Shown here: in pieces, positions 1 through 10,220 of the stretch
How the letters are laid out: every line of letters begins with the position of its first letter
Position numbering within the stretch: the stretch's first letter is position 1
NCBI RefSeq assembly: GCF_033118175.1
Contig: NW_026870967.1
Span: 992,001 to 1,056,000, forward strand
Direction of reading: 5' to 3'
Source of the DNA: Dama dama
Lineage: Eukaryota > Chordata > Mammalia > Artiodactyla > Cervidae
Length of the DNA stretch: 64,000 nucleotides
Made by a program: the position numbers and the translations under genes
Notes under the pieces: model-generated
The model's input: the letters and a program-made list of their open reading frames with translations, nothing else
What the model was told of the DNA's origin: nothing
Databases searched by the model: none

Positions 1-1541
1 GAGCCAGTGGAGGCGCCCGGGCATGTCTGGACCCAGTCCCCACAGCCTGCCCCTTGGTGGGGCAGTACCCCTGCAGGCCAGGAAGGTCTGGGCAAGGCAG
101 GCCAGGGGCAGGGGCCCTGCTGGGTCCTGCCCCTGGCCTGTGGGGCCTCTGAGCACAACCGGCCCTCTCCCACTGGAAGACCTCCCCGGCTGCCTCCAAA
201 GGCCGGTTTGCCAACACTCGCGCCCGCTGTTCCCGCCAGGCACGCACAATGCTCCCAAGCCCGGGAGAAAAGCGCTTCGGGGTGGTGCCCTCTCCGGGCC
301 CTTGCCCCTGAGCCTGGGGGCCAGGCAGTGGGTCCACACTCCAAGACCAAGGCAGAACCACATGCACACGTCTGTTCCTGCCCCCTGCACCGGCAGAGAG
401 CTCGGGGGAGCCAGAGTCTGTCAGGCAGCTGCTGGGCTGGCCGCCTGTGTGGGAAGGGGCAGAGCCGACCTAGGGGCAAGTTGGGCCTCTTCCTCTCCCT
501 GCTGCCCTGAGGCTGCTGGGCCAAAGAGGTCTTGGGCATCCAGCCCCTTGCTGGTCCCTTCCCTCTGACGAGGCCCTCTGAGCTCCAGCACCTTGCAGTG
601 TGGAGACAGCCCCTGCCAGCAACCTCCTCTCCAAGGAGGCCTCAACCTAGGCCTAGGCCCAGGGCAAAGGCACCAGCGGGGATGAGCCAGGGGAGGCGCC
701 CGAGCATGTCTGGACCCAGTCCCCGCAGCCTGCCCCTTGGTGGGGCAGTACCCCCGGAGGCCAGGAAGGTCTGGGCAAGGCTGGCCAGGGGCAGGGGCCC
801 TGCTGGGTCCTGCCCCTGGCCTGTGGGGCCTCTGAGCACAACCGGCCCTCTCCCACTGGAAGACCTCCCACGCTGCCTCCAAAGGCCGGTTTGCAAGCGC
901 TCCCGCCCATTGTTCCCAGCAGGCGCGCACAATGATCCCAACCCCGGGAGAAAAGCGCTTCGGGGTGGTGCTCTCTCCGGGCCCTTGCCCCTGAGCCTGG
1001 GGGCCAGGCAGGGGGTCCACACTCCCTGACCAAGGCAGAACCACATGCACACGTCTGTTCCTGCCCCCTGCACAGGCAGAGAGCTCGGGGGAGCCAGAGA
1101 CTGTCAGGCAGCTGCTGGGCTGGCCGCCTGTGTGGGAAGGGGCAGAGCCGACCTAGGGGCAAGTTGGGCCTCTTGCTCTCCCTGCTGCCCTGAGGCTGCT
1201 GGGCCAAAGAGGTCTTGGGCATCCAGCCCCTTACTGGGCCCTTCCCTCTGACGAGGCCCTCTGAGCTCCAGCACCTTGCAGTGTGGAGACAGCCCCTGCC
1301 AGCAACCTCCTCTCCAAGGAGGCCTCAACCGAGGCCTAGGCCCAGGGGAAAGGCACCAGCGGGGATGAACCAGGGGAGGCGCCCGAGCATGTCTGGACCC
1401 AGTCCCCGCAGCCTGCCCCTTGGTGGGGCAGTACCCCCGGAGGCCAGGAAGGTCTGGCCAAGGCTGGCCAGGGGCAGGGGCCCTGCTGGGTCCAGCCCCT
1501 GGCCTGTGGGGCCTCTGAGCACAACCGGCCCTCTCCCACTG
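1..1541. repeat. 682-bp monomer run, block 1 (left edge partial)
   Basis: The window opens inside a monomer body, shortly after the hairpin region, and continues as ordinary ~682-bp monomers. Body landmarks lie at 532 and 1215 (683 bp apart). The first monomer carries the 'cagtgggtccac' form after the module, with 'ccaagaccaagg', and resembles the monomer around 21053-21590 (also 42180-42717). No independent gene or element is visible. The block ends where the module expands into sub-array A. Confidence 0.93.
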
Positions 1542-2310
1542 GAAGACCTCCCCGGCTGCCTCCAATGGCCGGTTTGCAAGCCCTCATGCTCGCTGTTCCC
1601 ACCAGCCGCGCACAATGCTCCCTAGCCCGGGAGAAAAGCATTTTTGGGTGGTGCTCACTCCGGGCCCTTGGAAGACCTCCCTGGCTGCCTCCAAGGCCTG
1701 TTTGCAAGCACTTCTGCCTGCTGTTCCCGCCACACGCGCACAATGCTCCCAAGCCCGGGAGAAAAGCGTTTCGGGGTGGTGTTCTCTCTGGGCCCAAGAA
1801 AGACCTCCCGGGCTGCCCCCAAAGGCCGGTTTGCAAGTACTCCCACTCGCTGTTCCGGCCATCCGTGCAAATGCTCCAAGCCCAGGAGAAAAGCGCTTCC
1901 GGGTGGTGCTCTTTCCCGGCCCTTGGAAGACCTCCCCGGCTGCCTCCAAAGGCTGGTTTTCAAGAACTCCCTCCCGCTGTCCCGCCAGCGCACACAATGC
2001 TCCCAAGCCCGGGAGAAAAGCATTTTGGGGTGGTGCTCTCTCCGGGCCCTTGGAAGACCTCCCCGGCTGCCTACAAAGGCCGGTTTGCAAGCACTCATGT
2101 CCACTGTTCCCGACAGCCGTGCACAATGCTCCCAATTCCGGGAGAAAAGTGCTTCGGGATGGTGCTCTCTCCGGGCACTTGGAAGACCTCCCCGGCTGCC
2201 TCCAAAGGCCGGTTTGCCAACACTCGCGCCCGCTGTTCCCGCCAGGCACGCACAATGCTCCCAAGCCCGGGAGAAAAGCGCTTCGGGGTGGCGCTCTCTC
2301 CCGGCCCTTG
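1542..2310. repeat. 129-bp module sub-array A (6 units)
   Basis: Six consecutive copies of the module begin at 1542, 1671, 1799, 1926, 2053 and 2182; unit lengths are 127-129 bp. The landmark spacing across this monomer is 1323 bp instead of 682, an excess of about five units. Units 1-4 carry the same ordered variants as the first four units of sub-array B: a CATTTTTGGG unit, a CCAAGGCC unit, then a 127-bp unit with GTGCAAATGCTCC. Unit 5 matches B unit 7. This copy therefore looks like a shortened relative of B. The array returns to the monomer body at 2311. Confidence 0.93.
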
Positions 2311-3899
2311 ACCCTGAGCCTGGGGGCCAGGCAGGGGGTCCACACTCCCAGGCCAAGTCAGAACCACATGCACACGTCTGTTCCTGCCCCCTGCACCGGC
2401 AGAGAGCTCGGGGGAGCCAGAGTCTGTCAGGCAGCTGCTGGGCTGGCCCCCTGTGTGGGAAGGGGCAGAGCCGACCTAGGGGCAAGTTGGGCCTCTTGCT
2501 CTCCCTCGAGCCCTGAGGCTGCTGGGCCAAAGAGGTCTTGGGTATCCAGCCCCTTGCTGGTCCCTTCCCTCTGACGAGGCCCTCTGAGCTCCAGCACCTT
2601 GCAGTGTGGAGACAGCCCCTGCCAGCAACCTCCTCTCCAAGGAGGCCACAACCGAGGCCTAGGCCCAGGGGAAAGGCACCAGCGGGGATGAGCCTGGGGA
2701 GGCGCCCGTGCATGTCTGGACCCAGGCCCCGCAGCCTGCCCCTTGGTGGGGCAGTACCCCCGGAGGCCAGGAAGGTCTGGGCAAAGCTGGCCAGGGACAG
2801 GGGCCCTGCTGTGTACTGTCCCTGGCCTGTGGGACCTCTGAGCACAACCGGCCCTCTCCCGCTGGAAGACTTCCCCAGCTGCCTCCAAAGGCCGGTTTGC
2901 CAACACTCCGCCCACTGTTCCCACCAGGAACGCACAATGCTCCCAAGCCCGGGAGAAAAGCACTTTGGGGTGGTGCTCTCTCCGGGCCCTTGCCCCTGAG
3001 CCTGGGGCCAGGCAGGTGATCCACACTCCCAGGCCAAGGCAGAACCACATGCACACGTCTGTTCCTGCCCCCTGCACCGGCAGAGAGCTCGCGGGAGCCA
3101 GAGTCTGTCAGGCAGCTGCTGGGCTGGCCGCCTGTGTGGGAAGGGGCAGAGCTGACCTAGGGGCAAGTTGGGCCTCTTGCTCTCCCTGCTGCCCAGAGGC
3201 TGCTGGGCCAAAGAGGTCTTGGGCATCCAGCCCCTTGCTGGTCCCTTCCATCTGACGAGGCCCTTTGAGCTCCAGCACCTTGCAGTGTGGAGACAGCCCC
3301 TGCCAGCAACCTCCTCTCCAAGGAGGCCTCAACCGAGGCCTAGTCCCAGGGAAAGGCACCAGCGGGGATGAACCTGGGGAGGCGCCCGGGAATGTCTGGA
3401 CCCAGGCCCCGCAGCCTGCCCCTTGGTGGGGCAGTACCCCCGGAGGCCAGGAAGGTCTGGGCAAGGCTGGCCAGGGGCAGGGGCCCTGCTGGGTCCTGCC
3501 CCTGGCCTGTGGGGCCTCTGAGCATGACCGGCCCTCTCCCGCTGGAGACCTCCCCGACTGCCTCCAAAGGCCGGTTTGCCAACACTCGCGCCCGCTGTTC
3601 CCGCCAGGCACGCACAATGCTCCCAAGCCCGGGAAAAAAGCGCTTTGGTGTGGTGCTCTCTGCGGGCCCTTGCCCCTGAGCCTGGGGGCAATGCAGGGAG
3701 AACACACTCCCAGGCCAAGGCAGAACCACATGCACACGTCTGTTCCTTCCCCCTGCACCGGCAGAGAGCTCGGGGGAGCCAGAGTCTGCCAGGCAGCTGC
3801 TGGGCTGGCGGCCTGTGTGGGAAGGGGCAGAGCCGACCTAGGGGCAAGTTGGGCCTCTTGCTCTCCCTGCTGCCCTGAGGCTGCCGGGCCAAAGAGGTC

Positions 3900-5000
3900 T
3901 TGGGCATCCAGCCCCTTGCTGGTCCCTTCCCTCTGATGAGGCCCTCTGAGCTCCAGCACCTTGCAGTGTGGAGACAGCCCCTGCCAGCAACCTCCTCTCC
4001 AAGGAGGCCTCAACCGAGGCCTAGGCCTAGGGGAAAGTCACCAGCGGGGATGAGCCTGGGAAGGCGCCCGGCCATGTCTGGACCCAGGCCCCCCAACCTG
4101 CCCCTTGGTGGGGCAGTACCCCCGGAGGCCAGGAAGGTCTGGGCAAGGCTGCCAGGGGCAGGGACACTGCTGGGTCCTGCCCCTGGCCTGTGGGGCGTCT
4201 GAGCACAACCGGCACTCTCCCGCTGGAAGACCTCCCCGTCTGCCTCCAAAGGCCGGTGTGCAAGCACTCCCACCCGCTGTTCCCGCCAGGCACGCACAAT
4301 GCTCCCAAGCCCGGGAGAAAAGCTTTTCGGGCTGGTGCTCTCTCCGGGCCCTTGCCCCTGAGCCTGGGGGCCAGGCAGGGGGAACACACTCCCAGGCCAA
4401 GGCAGAACGACATGCACACGTCTGTTCCTGCCCCCTACACCGGCAGAGAGCTCGGGGGAGCCAGAGACTGCCAGGCTGCTGCTGGGCTGGCTGCCTGTGT
4501 GGGACGGGGCAGAGCCGACCTAGGGGCAAGTTGGGCCTCTTGCTCTCCCTGCTGCCCTGAGGCTGCTGGGTCAAAGAGGTCTTGGGCATCCAGCCCTTTG
4601 CTGGTCCCTTCCCTCTGACGAGGCCCTCTGAGCTCCAGCACCTTGCAGTGTGGAGACAGCCCCTGCCAGTAACCTCCTCTCCAAAGAGGCCTAAACCGAG
4701 GCCTACGCGCAGGGGAAATGCACCAGCGGGGATGATCCTGGGGAGACGCACGGACATGTCTGGACCCAGTCCCCGCAGCCTGCCCCTTGGTGGGGCAGTA
4801 CCCCCGGAGGCCAGGAAGGTCTGGGCAAGGCTGGCCAGGGGCAGGGGCCCTGCTGGGTCCTGACCCTGGCCTGTGGGGCCTCTGAGCACAACCGGCCCTC
4901 TCCCACTGGAAGACCTCCCCGGCTGCCTCCAAAGTCCTGTTTGCACACACTCCCGCCCGCAGTTCACGCCAGGCTCGCACAATGCTCCCAGCCCGGGAGA
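3900..5000. repeat. Four-monomer higher-order repeat, left member
   Basis: This stretch and 6629-7713 share a distinctive run of monomer variants 2,729 bp (four monomers) apart. Shared marks are CTAGGCCTAGGGG in the body, a shortened GGCTGCCAGGGGCAGGGACACTG, a module with CCCGTCTGCC, the CTGCCAGGCTGCTGC body with GGGACGGGGC, and a following monomer with GGACATGTCTGG and a GTCCTGTTTGCA module. The same suite recurs near 56.7-57.6 kb and 59.2-60.3 kb, so it is an older higher-order type. Boundaries are approximate. Confidence 0.75.
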
Positions 5001-6628
5001 AAAGCGCTTTGGAGTGATGCTCTCTGAGGGCCCTTGCCCCTGAGCCTGGGGGCAATGCAGGGGTTCCACACTCCCAGGCCAAGGCAGAACCACATGCACA
5101 CGTCTGTTCCTGCCCCCTGCACCAGCAGAGAGCTCAGGGGAGCCAGAGTCTGTCAGGCAGCTGCTGGGCTGGCCGCCTGTGTGGGAAGGGGCAGAGCCGA
5201 CCTATGGGCAATTTGGGCCTCTTGCTCTCCCTGCTGCCCTGAGGCTGCTGGGCCAAAGAGGTCTTGGGCATCCAGCCCCTTGCTGGTTCCTTCCCTCTGA
5301 CGAGGCCCTCTGAGCTCCAGCACTTTGCAGTGTGGAGACAGCCCCTGCCAGCAACCTCCTCTGCAACGAATCCTCAACCCATGCCTAGGCCCAGGGGAAA
5401 GGCACCAGCGGGGATGAGCCTGGGGAGGAGCCCGGCCATGTCTGGACCCAGTCCCCGCAGCCTGCCCCTTGGTGAGGCTGTACCCCCGGAGGCAGGAAGG
5501 TCTGGGCAAGGCTGGCCAAGGGCAGGGGCCCTGCTGGGTCCTGCCCCTGGCCTGTGGGGCCTCTGAGCACAACCGGCCCTCTCCCACTGGAAGACCTCCC
5601 CGGCTGCCTCCAAAGGCCGGTTTGCAAGCACTTCCGCCCACTGTTCCCACCAGGCGCGCACAATGCTCCCAAGCCCGGGAGAAAAGCGCTTCGGGGTGGT
5701 GCTCTCTCCGGGCCCTTGCCCCTGAGCCTGGGGGCCGGGCAGGGGATCCATACTCCCAGGCCAAGGCAGAACCACATGCACACGTCTGTTCCTGCCACCT
5801 GCACCGGCAGAGAGCTCAGGGGAGCCAGAGACTGTCAGGCAGCTGCTGGGCTGGCCGCCTGTGTGGGAAGGGGCAGATCCGACCTAGGGGCAAGTTGGGC
5901 CTCTTGCTCTCCCTGCTGCCCTGAGGCTGCTGGGCCAAAGAGGTCTTGGGCATCCAGCCCCTTGCTGGTCCCTTCCCTCTGACGAGGCCCTCTGAGCTCC
6001 AGCACCTGGCAGTGTGGAGACAGCCCCTGCCAGCAACCTCCTCTCCAAGGAGGCCTCAAACGAGGCCTAGGCCCAGGGGAAAGGCACCAGCGGGGATGAG
6101 CCTGGGGAGGCGCCCGGCCATGTCTGGAACCAGTTCCCGCAGCCTGCCCCTTGGTGGGGCAGTACCCCCGGAGGTCAGGAAGGTCTGGGCAAGGCTGGCC
6201 AGGGGCAGGGGACCTGCTGGGTCCTGCCCCTGGCCTGTGGGGCCTCTGAGCACAACCGGCACTCTCCCGCTGAAAGACCTCCCCGTCTGCCTGCAAAGGC
6301 CGATTTGCAAGCACTCCAGCCCGCTGTTCCCGCCAGCACCGCACAATGCTCCGAAGCCCGGGAGAAAAGCGCTTCGGGCTGGTGCTCTCTCCGGGCCCTT
6401 GCGCCTGAGCCTGGGGGCCAGGCAGGGGGAACACACTCCCAGGGCAAGGCAGAACGACATGCACACGTCTGTTCCTGCCCCCTGCACCGGCAGAGAGCTC
6501 AGGGGAGCCAGAGTCTGTCAGGCAGCTGCTGGGCTGGCCTCCTGTGTGGGAAGGGGCAGAGCCGACCTAGGGGCAAGTTGGGCCTCTTGCTCTCCCTGCT
6601 GCCCTGAGGCTGCTGGGCCAAAGAGGTC

Positions 6629-7713
6629 TTGGGCATCCAGCCCCTTGCTGGTCCCTTCCCTCTGACGAGGCCCTCTGAGCTCCAGCACCTTGCAGTGTGG
6701 AGACAGCCCCTGCCAGCAACCTCCTCTCCAAGGAGGTCTCAACCGAAGCCTAGGCCTAGGGGAAAGGCACCAGCGGGGATGAGCCTGGGGAGGCGCCCGG
6801 CCATGTCTGGACCCAGTCCCCCCAACCTGCCCCTTGGTGGGGCAGTACTCCCGGAGGCCAGGAAGGTCTGGGCAAGGCTGCCAGGGGCACGGACACTGCT
6901 GGGTCCTGCCCCTGGCCTGTTTGGCGTCTGAGCACAACCGGCACTCTCCCGCTGGAAGACCTCCCCGTCTGCCTCCAAAGGACGGTTTGCAAGCACTCCC
7001 ACCCGCTGTTCCCGCCAGGCAAGCACAATGCTCCCAAGCCCGGGAGAAAAGCGCTTCGGGCTGGTGCTCTCTCCGGGCCCTTGCCCCTGAGCCTGGGGGC
7101 CAGGCAGGGGGAACACACTCCCAGGCCAAGGCAGAACGACATGCACACGTCTGTTCCTGCCCCCTACACCGGCAGAGAGCTCGGGGGAGCCAGAGACTGC
7201 CAGGCTGCTGCTGGGCTGGCTGCCTGTGTGGGACGGGGCAGAGCCGACCTAGGGGCAAGTTGGGCCTCTTGCTCTCCCTGCTGCCCTGAGGCTGCTGTGT
7301 CAAAGAGGTCTTGGGCATCCAGCCCTTTGCTGGTCCCTTCCCTCTGACGAGGCCCTCTGAGCTCCAGCACCTTGCAGTGTGGAGACAGCCCCTGCCAGCA
7401 ACCTCCTCTCCAAAGAGGCCTAAACCGAGGCCTACGCCCAGGGGAAAGGCACCAGCAGGGATGATCCTGGGGAGGCGCACGGACATGTCTGGACCCAGTC
7501 CCCGCAGCCTGCCCCTTGGTGGGGCAGTACCCCCGGAGGCCAGGAAGGTCTGGGCAAGGCTGGCCAGGGGCAGGCGCCCTGCTGGGTCTTGACCCTGGCC
7601 TGTGGGGCCTCTGAGCACAACCGGCCCTCTCCCACTGGAAGACCTCCCCGGCTGCCTCCAAAGTCCTGTTTGCAAACACTCCCGCTCGCTGTTCACGCCA
7701 GGCTCGCACAATG
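6629..7713. repeat. Four-monomer higher-order repeat, right member
   Basis: Near-copy of 3900-5000 at a four-monomer offset, with the same linked variants in the same order. It differs by scattered substitutions, for example GGGGAAAGGCACC here against GGGGAAAGTCACC at 4030. The right end coincides with an abnormal module junction at 7713/7714, after which a different monomer type continues, so the copy appears truncated by a recombination event. Confidence 0.72.
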
Positions 7714-7767
7714 CAAAGGCCGGTTTGCAACACTCCCGCCCGCTGTTCCCGCCAGGCACGCACAATG
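7714..7767. repeat. Partial extra module (54 bp) at a chimeric junction
   Basis: A module of the GTCCTGTTTGCA / GTTCACGCCAGGCTCGC type runs to CACAATG at 7713. It is then followed directly by CAAAGGCCGGTTTGC, which is an earlier point of the module, and a second CACAATG ends at 7767 before the module continues. This duplicates about 54 bp of module and explains the 737-bp landmark spacing. The sequence before and after the join belongs to different monomer variants, so this reads as an out-of-register join of two monomers, not polymerase slippage within one. Confidence 0.85.
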
Positions 7768-9608
7768 CTCCCAAGACCGGGAGAAAAGCACTTCGGGGTG
7801 TTGCTCTCTCCGGGCCCTTGCCCCTGAGCCTGTGGGCCAGGCAGTGGGTCCACACTCCCAGACCAAGGCAGAACGACATGCACACGTCTGTTCCTGACCC
7901 CTGCACCGGCAGAGAGCTCGGGGGAGCCAGAGTCTGTCAGGCAGGTGCTGGGCTGGCCGCCTGTGTGGAAAGGGGCAGAGCAGACCTAGGGGCAAGTTGG
8001 GCCTCTTGCTCTCCCTGCTTCCCTGAGGCTGCTGGGCCAAAGAGGTCTTGGGCATCCAGCCCCTTGCTGGTCCATTCCCGCTGACGAGGCCCTCTGAGCT
8101 CCAGCACCTTGCAGTGTGGAGACAGCCCCTGCCAGCAACCTCCTCTCCAAGGAGGCCTCAACGGAGGCCTACGACCAGGGAAAGGCACCAGCGGGGATGA
8201 ACCTGGGGAGGCGCCCGGGAATGTCTGGACCCAGTCCCCGCAGCCTGCCCCTTGGTGGGGCAGTACCCCCGGAGGCCATGAAGGTCTGGGAAAGGCTGGC
8301 CAGGGGCAGCTGCCCTGCTGGGTCCTGCCCCTGGCCTGTGGGGCCTCTGAGCACAACCGGCCCTCTCCCACTGCAAGACCTCCCCGGCTGCCTCCAAAGG
8401 CCGGTTTGCAAGCGCTCCCGCCCACTGTTCCCAGCAGGCGCGCACAATGCTCCCAAGCCCGGGAGAAAAGCGCTTCGGGGTGGTGCTCTCACCGGGCCCT
8501 TGCCCCTGAGCCTGGGGGCAATGCAGGGGGAACACACTCCCAGGCCAAGGCAGAACCACATGCACACGTCTGTTCCTGCCCCCTGCACCGGCAGAGAGCT
8601 CAGGGGAGCCAGAGTCTGTCAGGCAGCTGCTGGGCTGGCCGCCTGTGTGACAAGGGGCAGAGCCGACCTAGGGGCAAGTTGGGCCTCTTGCTGTCCCTGC
8701 TGCCTTGAGGCTGCTGGGCCAAAGAGGTCTTGGGCATCCAGCCCCTTGCTGGTCCCTTCCCTCTGACGAGGCCCTCTGAGCTCCAGCACCTTGCAGTGTG
8801 GAGACAGCCCCTGCCAGCAACCTCCTCTCCAAGGAGGCCTGAACCGAGGCCTACGCCCAGGGGAAAGGCACCAGCGGGGATGAGACTGGGGAGGCGCCCG
8901 GGCATGTCTGGACCCAGTCCCCGCAGCCTGCCCCTTTTTGGGGCTGTAACCCCGGAGGCAGGAAGGTCTGGGCAAGGCTGGCCAGGGGCTGGGGCCCTCC
9001 TGGGTCCTGCCCCTGGCCTCTGGGGCCTCTGAGCACAACCGGCCCTCTCCCACTGGAAGACCTCCACGGCTGCCTCCAAAGGCCGGTTTGCCAACACTCA
9101 CGCCCACTGTTCCCACCAAGAACGCAAAATGCTCCCAAGCCCGGGAGAAAAGCGCTTCGGGGTGGTGCTCTCTCCGGGCCCTTGCCCCTGAGCCTGGGGG
9201 CCAGGCAGGGGGAACACACTCCCAGGCCAAGGCAGAACGACATGCACACGTCTGTTCCTGCCCCCTACACCAGCAGAGAGCTCGGGGGAGCCAGAGACTG
9301 CCAGGCTGCTGCTGGCTGGCTGCCTGTGTGGGACGGGGCAGAGCCGACCTAGGGGCAAGTTGGGCCTCTTGCTCTCCCTGCTGCCCTGAGGCTGCTGGGT
9401 CAAAGTGGTCTTGGGCATCCAGCCCTTTGCTGGTCCCTTCCCTCTGACGAGGCCCTCTGATCTCCAGCACCTTGCAGTGTGGAGACAGCCCCTGCCAGCA
9501 ACCTCCTCTCCAAGGAGGCCTAAACCGAGGCCTAGGCCCAGGGGAAAGGCACCAGCGGGGATGAGCCTGGGGAGGCGCCCGGGCATGTCTGGACCCAGTC
9601 CCCGCAGC

Positions 9609-9627
9609 CTGCCCCTTGGTGGGGCAG
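9609..9627. other. Inverted repeat, 7-bp arms, 5-nt spacer (representative copy)
   Basis: CTGCCCC (9609-9615), spacer TTGGT, then GGGGCAG (9621-9627): a perfect short inverted repeat in the monomer body. It is present in most monomers and broken in those reading GGGGCTGTACC, where the right arm is changed. It lies about 35 bp before a stronger inverted repeat. It could form a hairpin in single-stranded DNA or RNA; no function is shown. Confidence 0.8.
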
Positions 9628-9661
9628 TACCCCCGGAGGCCAGGAAGGTCTGGGCAAGGCT

Positions 9662-9700
9662 GGCCAGGGGCAGGGGCCCTGCTGGGTCCTGCCCCTGGCC
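9662..9700. other. Inverted repeat, 13-bp perfect arms (representative copy)
   Basis: GGCCAGGGGCAGG (9662-9674) is the exact reverse complement of CCTGCCCCTGGCC (9688-9700), with a 13-nt spacer. The element sits in the monomer body just before the module and recurs in nearly every monomer, sometimes with one mismatch (GGGGCTGG in the left arm near 18426 and 25249; CCTGACCCTGG in the right arm near 4859 and 57448). I saw no compensating changes in the opposite arm, so selection for base pairing is not supported. Confidence 0.85.
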
Positions 9701-10197
9701 TGTGGGGCCTCTGAGCACAACCGGCCCTCTCCCACTGGAAGACCTCCCCGGCTGCCTCCAAAGGCCGGTTTGCAACACTCCCGCCCGCTGTTCCCGCCAG
9801 GCACGCAGAGTGCTCCCAATCCCGGGAGAAAAGCACTTCGGGGTGTTGCTCTCTCCGGGCCCTTGCCCCTGAGCCTGGGGGCCAGGCAGTGGGTCCACAC
9901 TCCCAGACCAAGGCAGAACCCCATGCACACGTCTGTTCCTGACCCCTGCACCGGCAGAGAGCTCGGGGGAGCCAGAGTCTGTCAGGCAGCTGCTGGGCTG
10001 GCCGCCTGTGTGGGAAGGGTCAGAGCCGACCTAGGGGCAAGTTGGGCCTCTTGCTCTCCCTGCTGCCCTGAGGCTGCTGGGCCAAAGAGGTCTTGGGCAT
10101 CCAGCCCCTTGCTGGTCCCTTCCCGCTGACGAGGCCCTCTGAGCTCCAGCACCTTGCAGTGTGGAGACAGCCCCTGCCAGCAACCTCCTCTCCAAGG

Positions 10198-10220
10198 AGG
10201 CCTCAACCGAGGCCTAGGCC
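10198..10220. other. Hairpin overlapping a 10-bp palindrome (representative copy)
   Basis: AGGCCTC (10198-10204), spacer AACC, GAGGCCT (10209-10215) gives a perfect 7-bp-arm inverted repeat. Its right arm overlaps the perfect palindrome GGCCTAGGCC (10211-10220). The arrangement recurs in most monomers. A common variant reads GGCCTAAACC and shortens the arms to 6 bp with a 6-nt spacer (e.g. 9516-9533), and another extends the right side to GGCCTAGGCCTAGG (e.g. near 4017). Confidence 0.85.
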
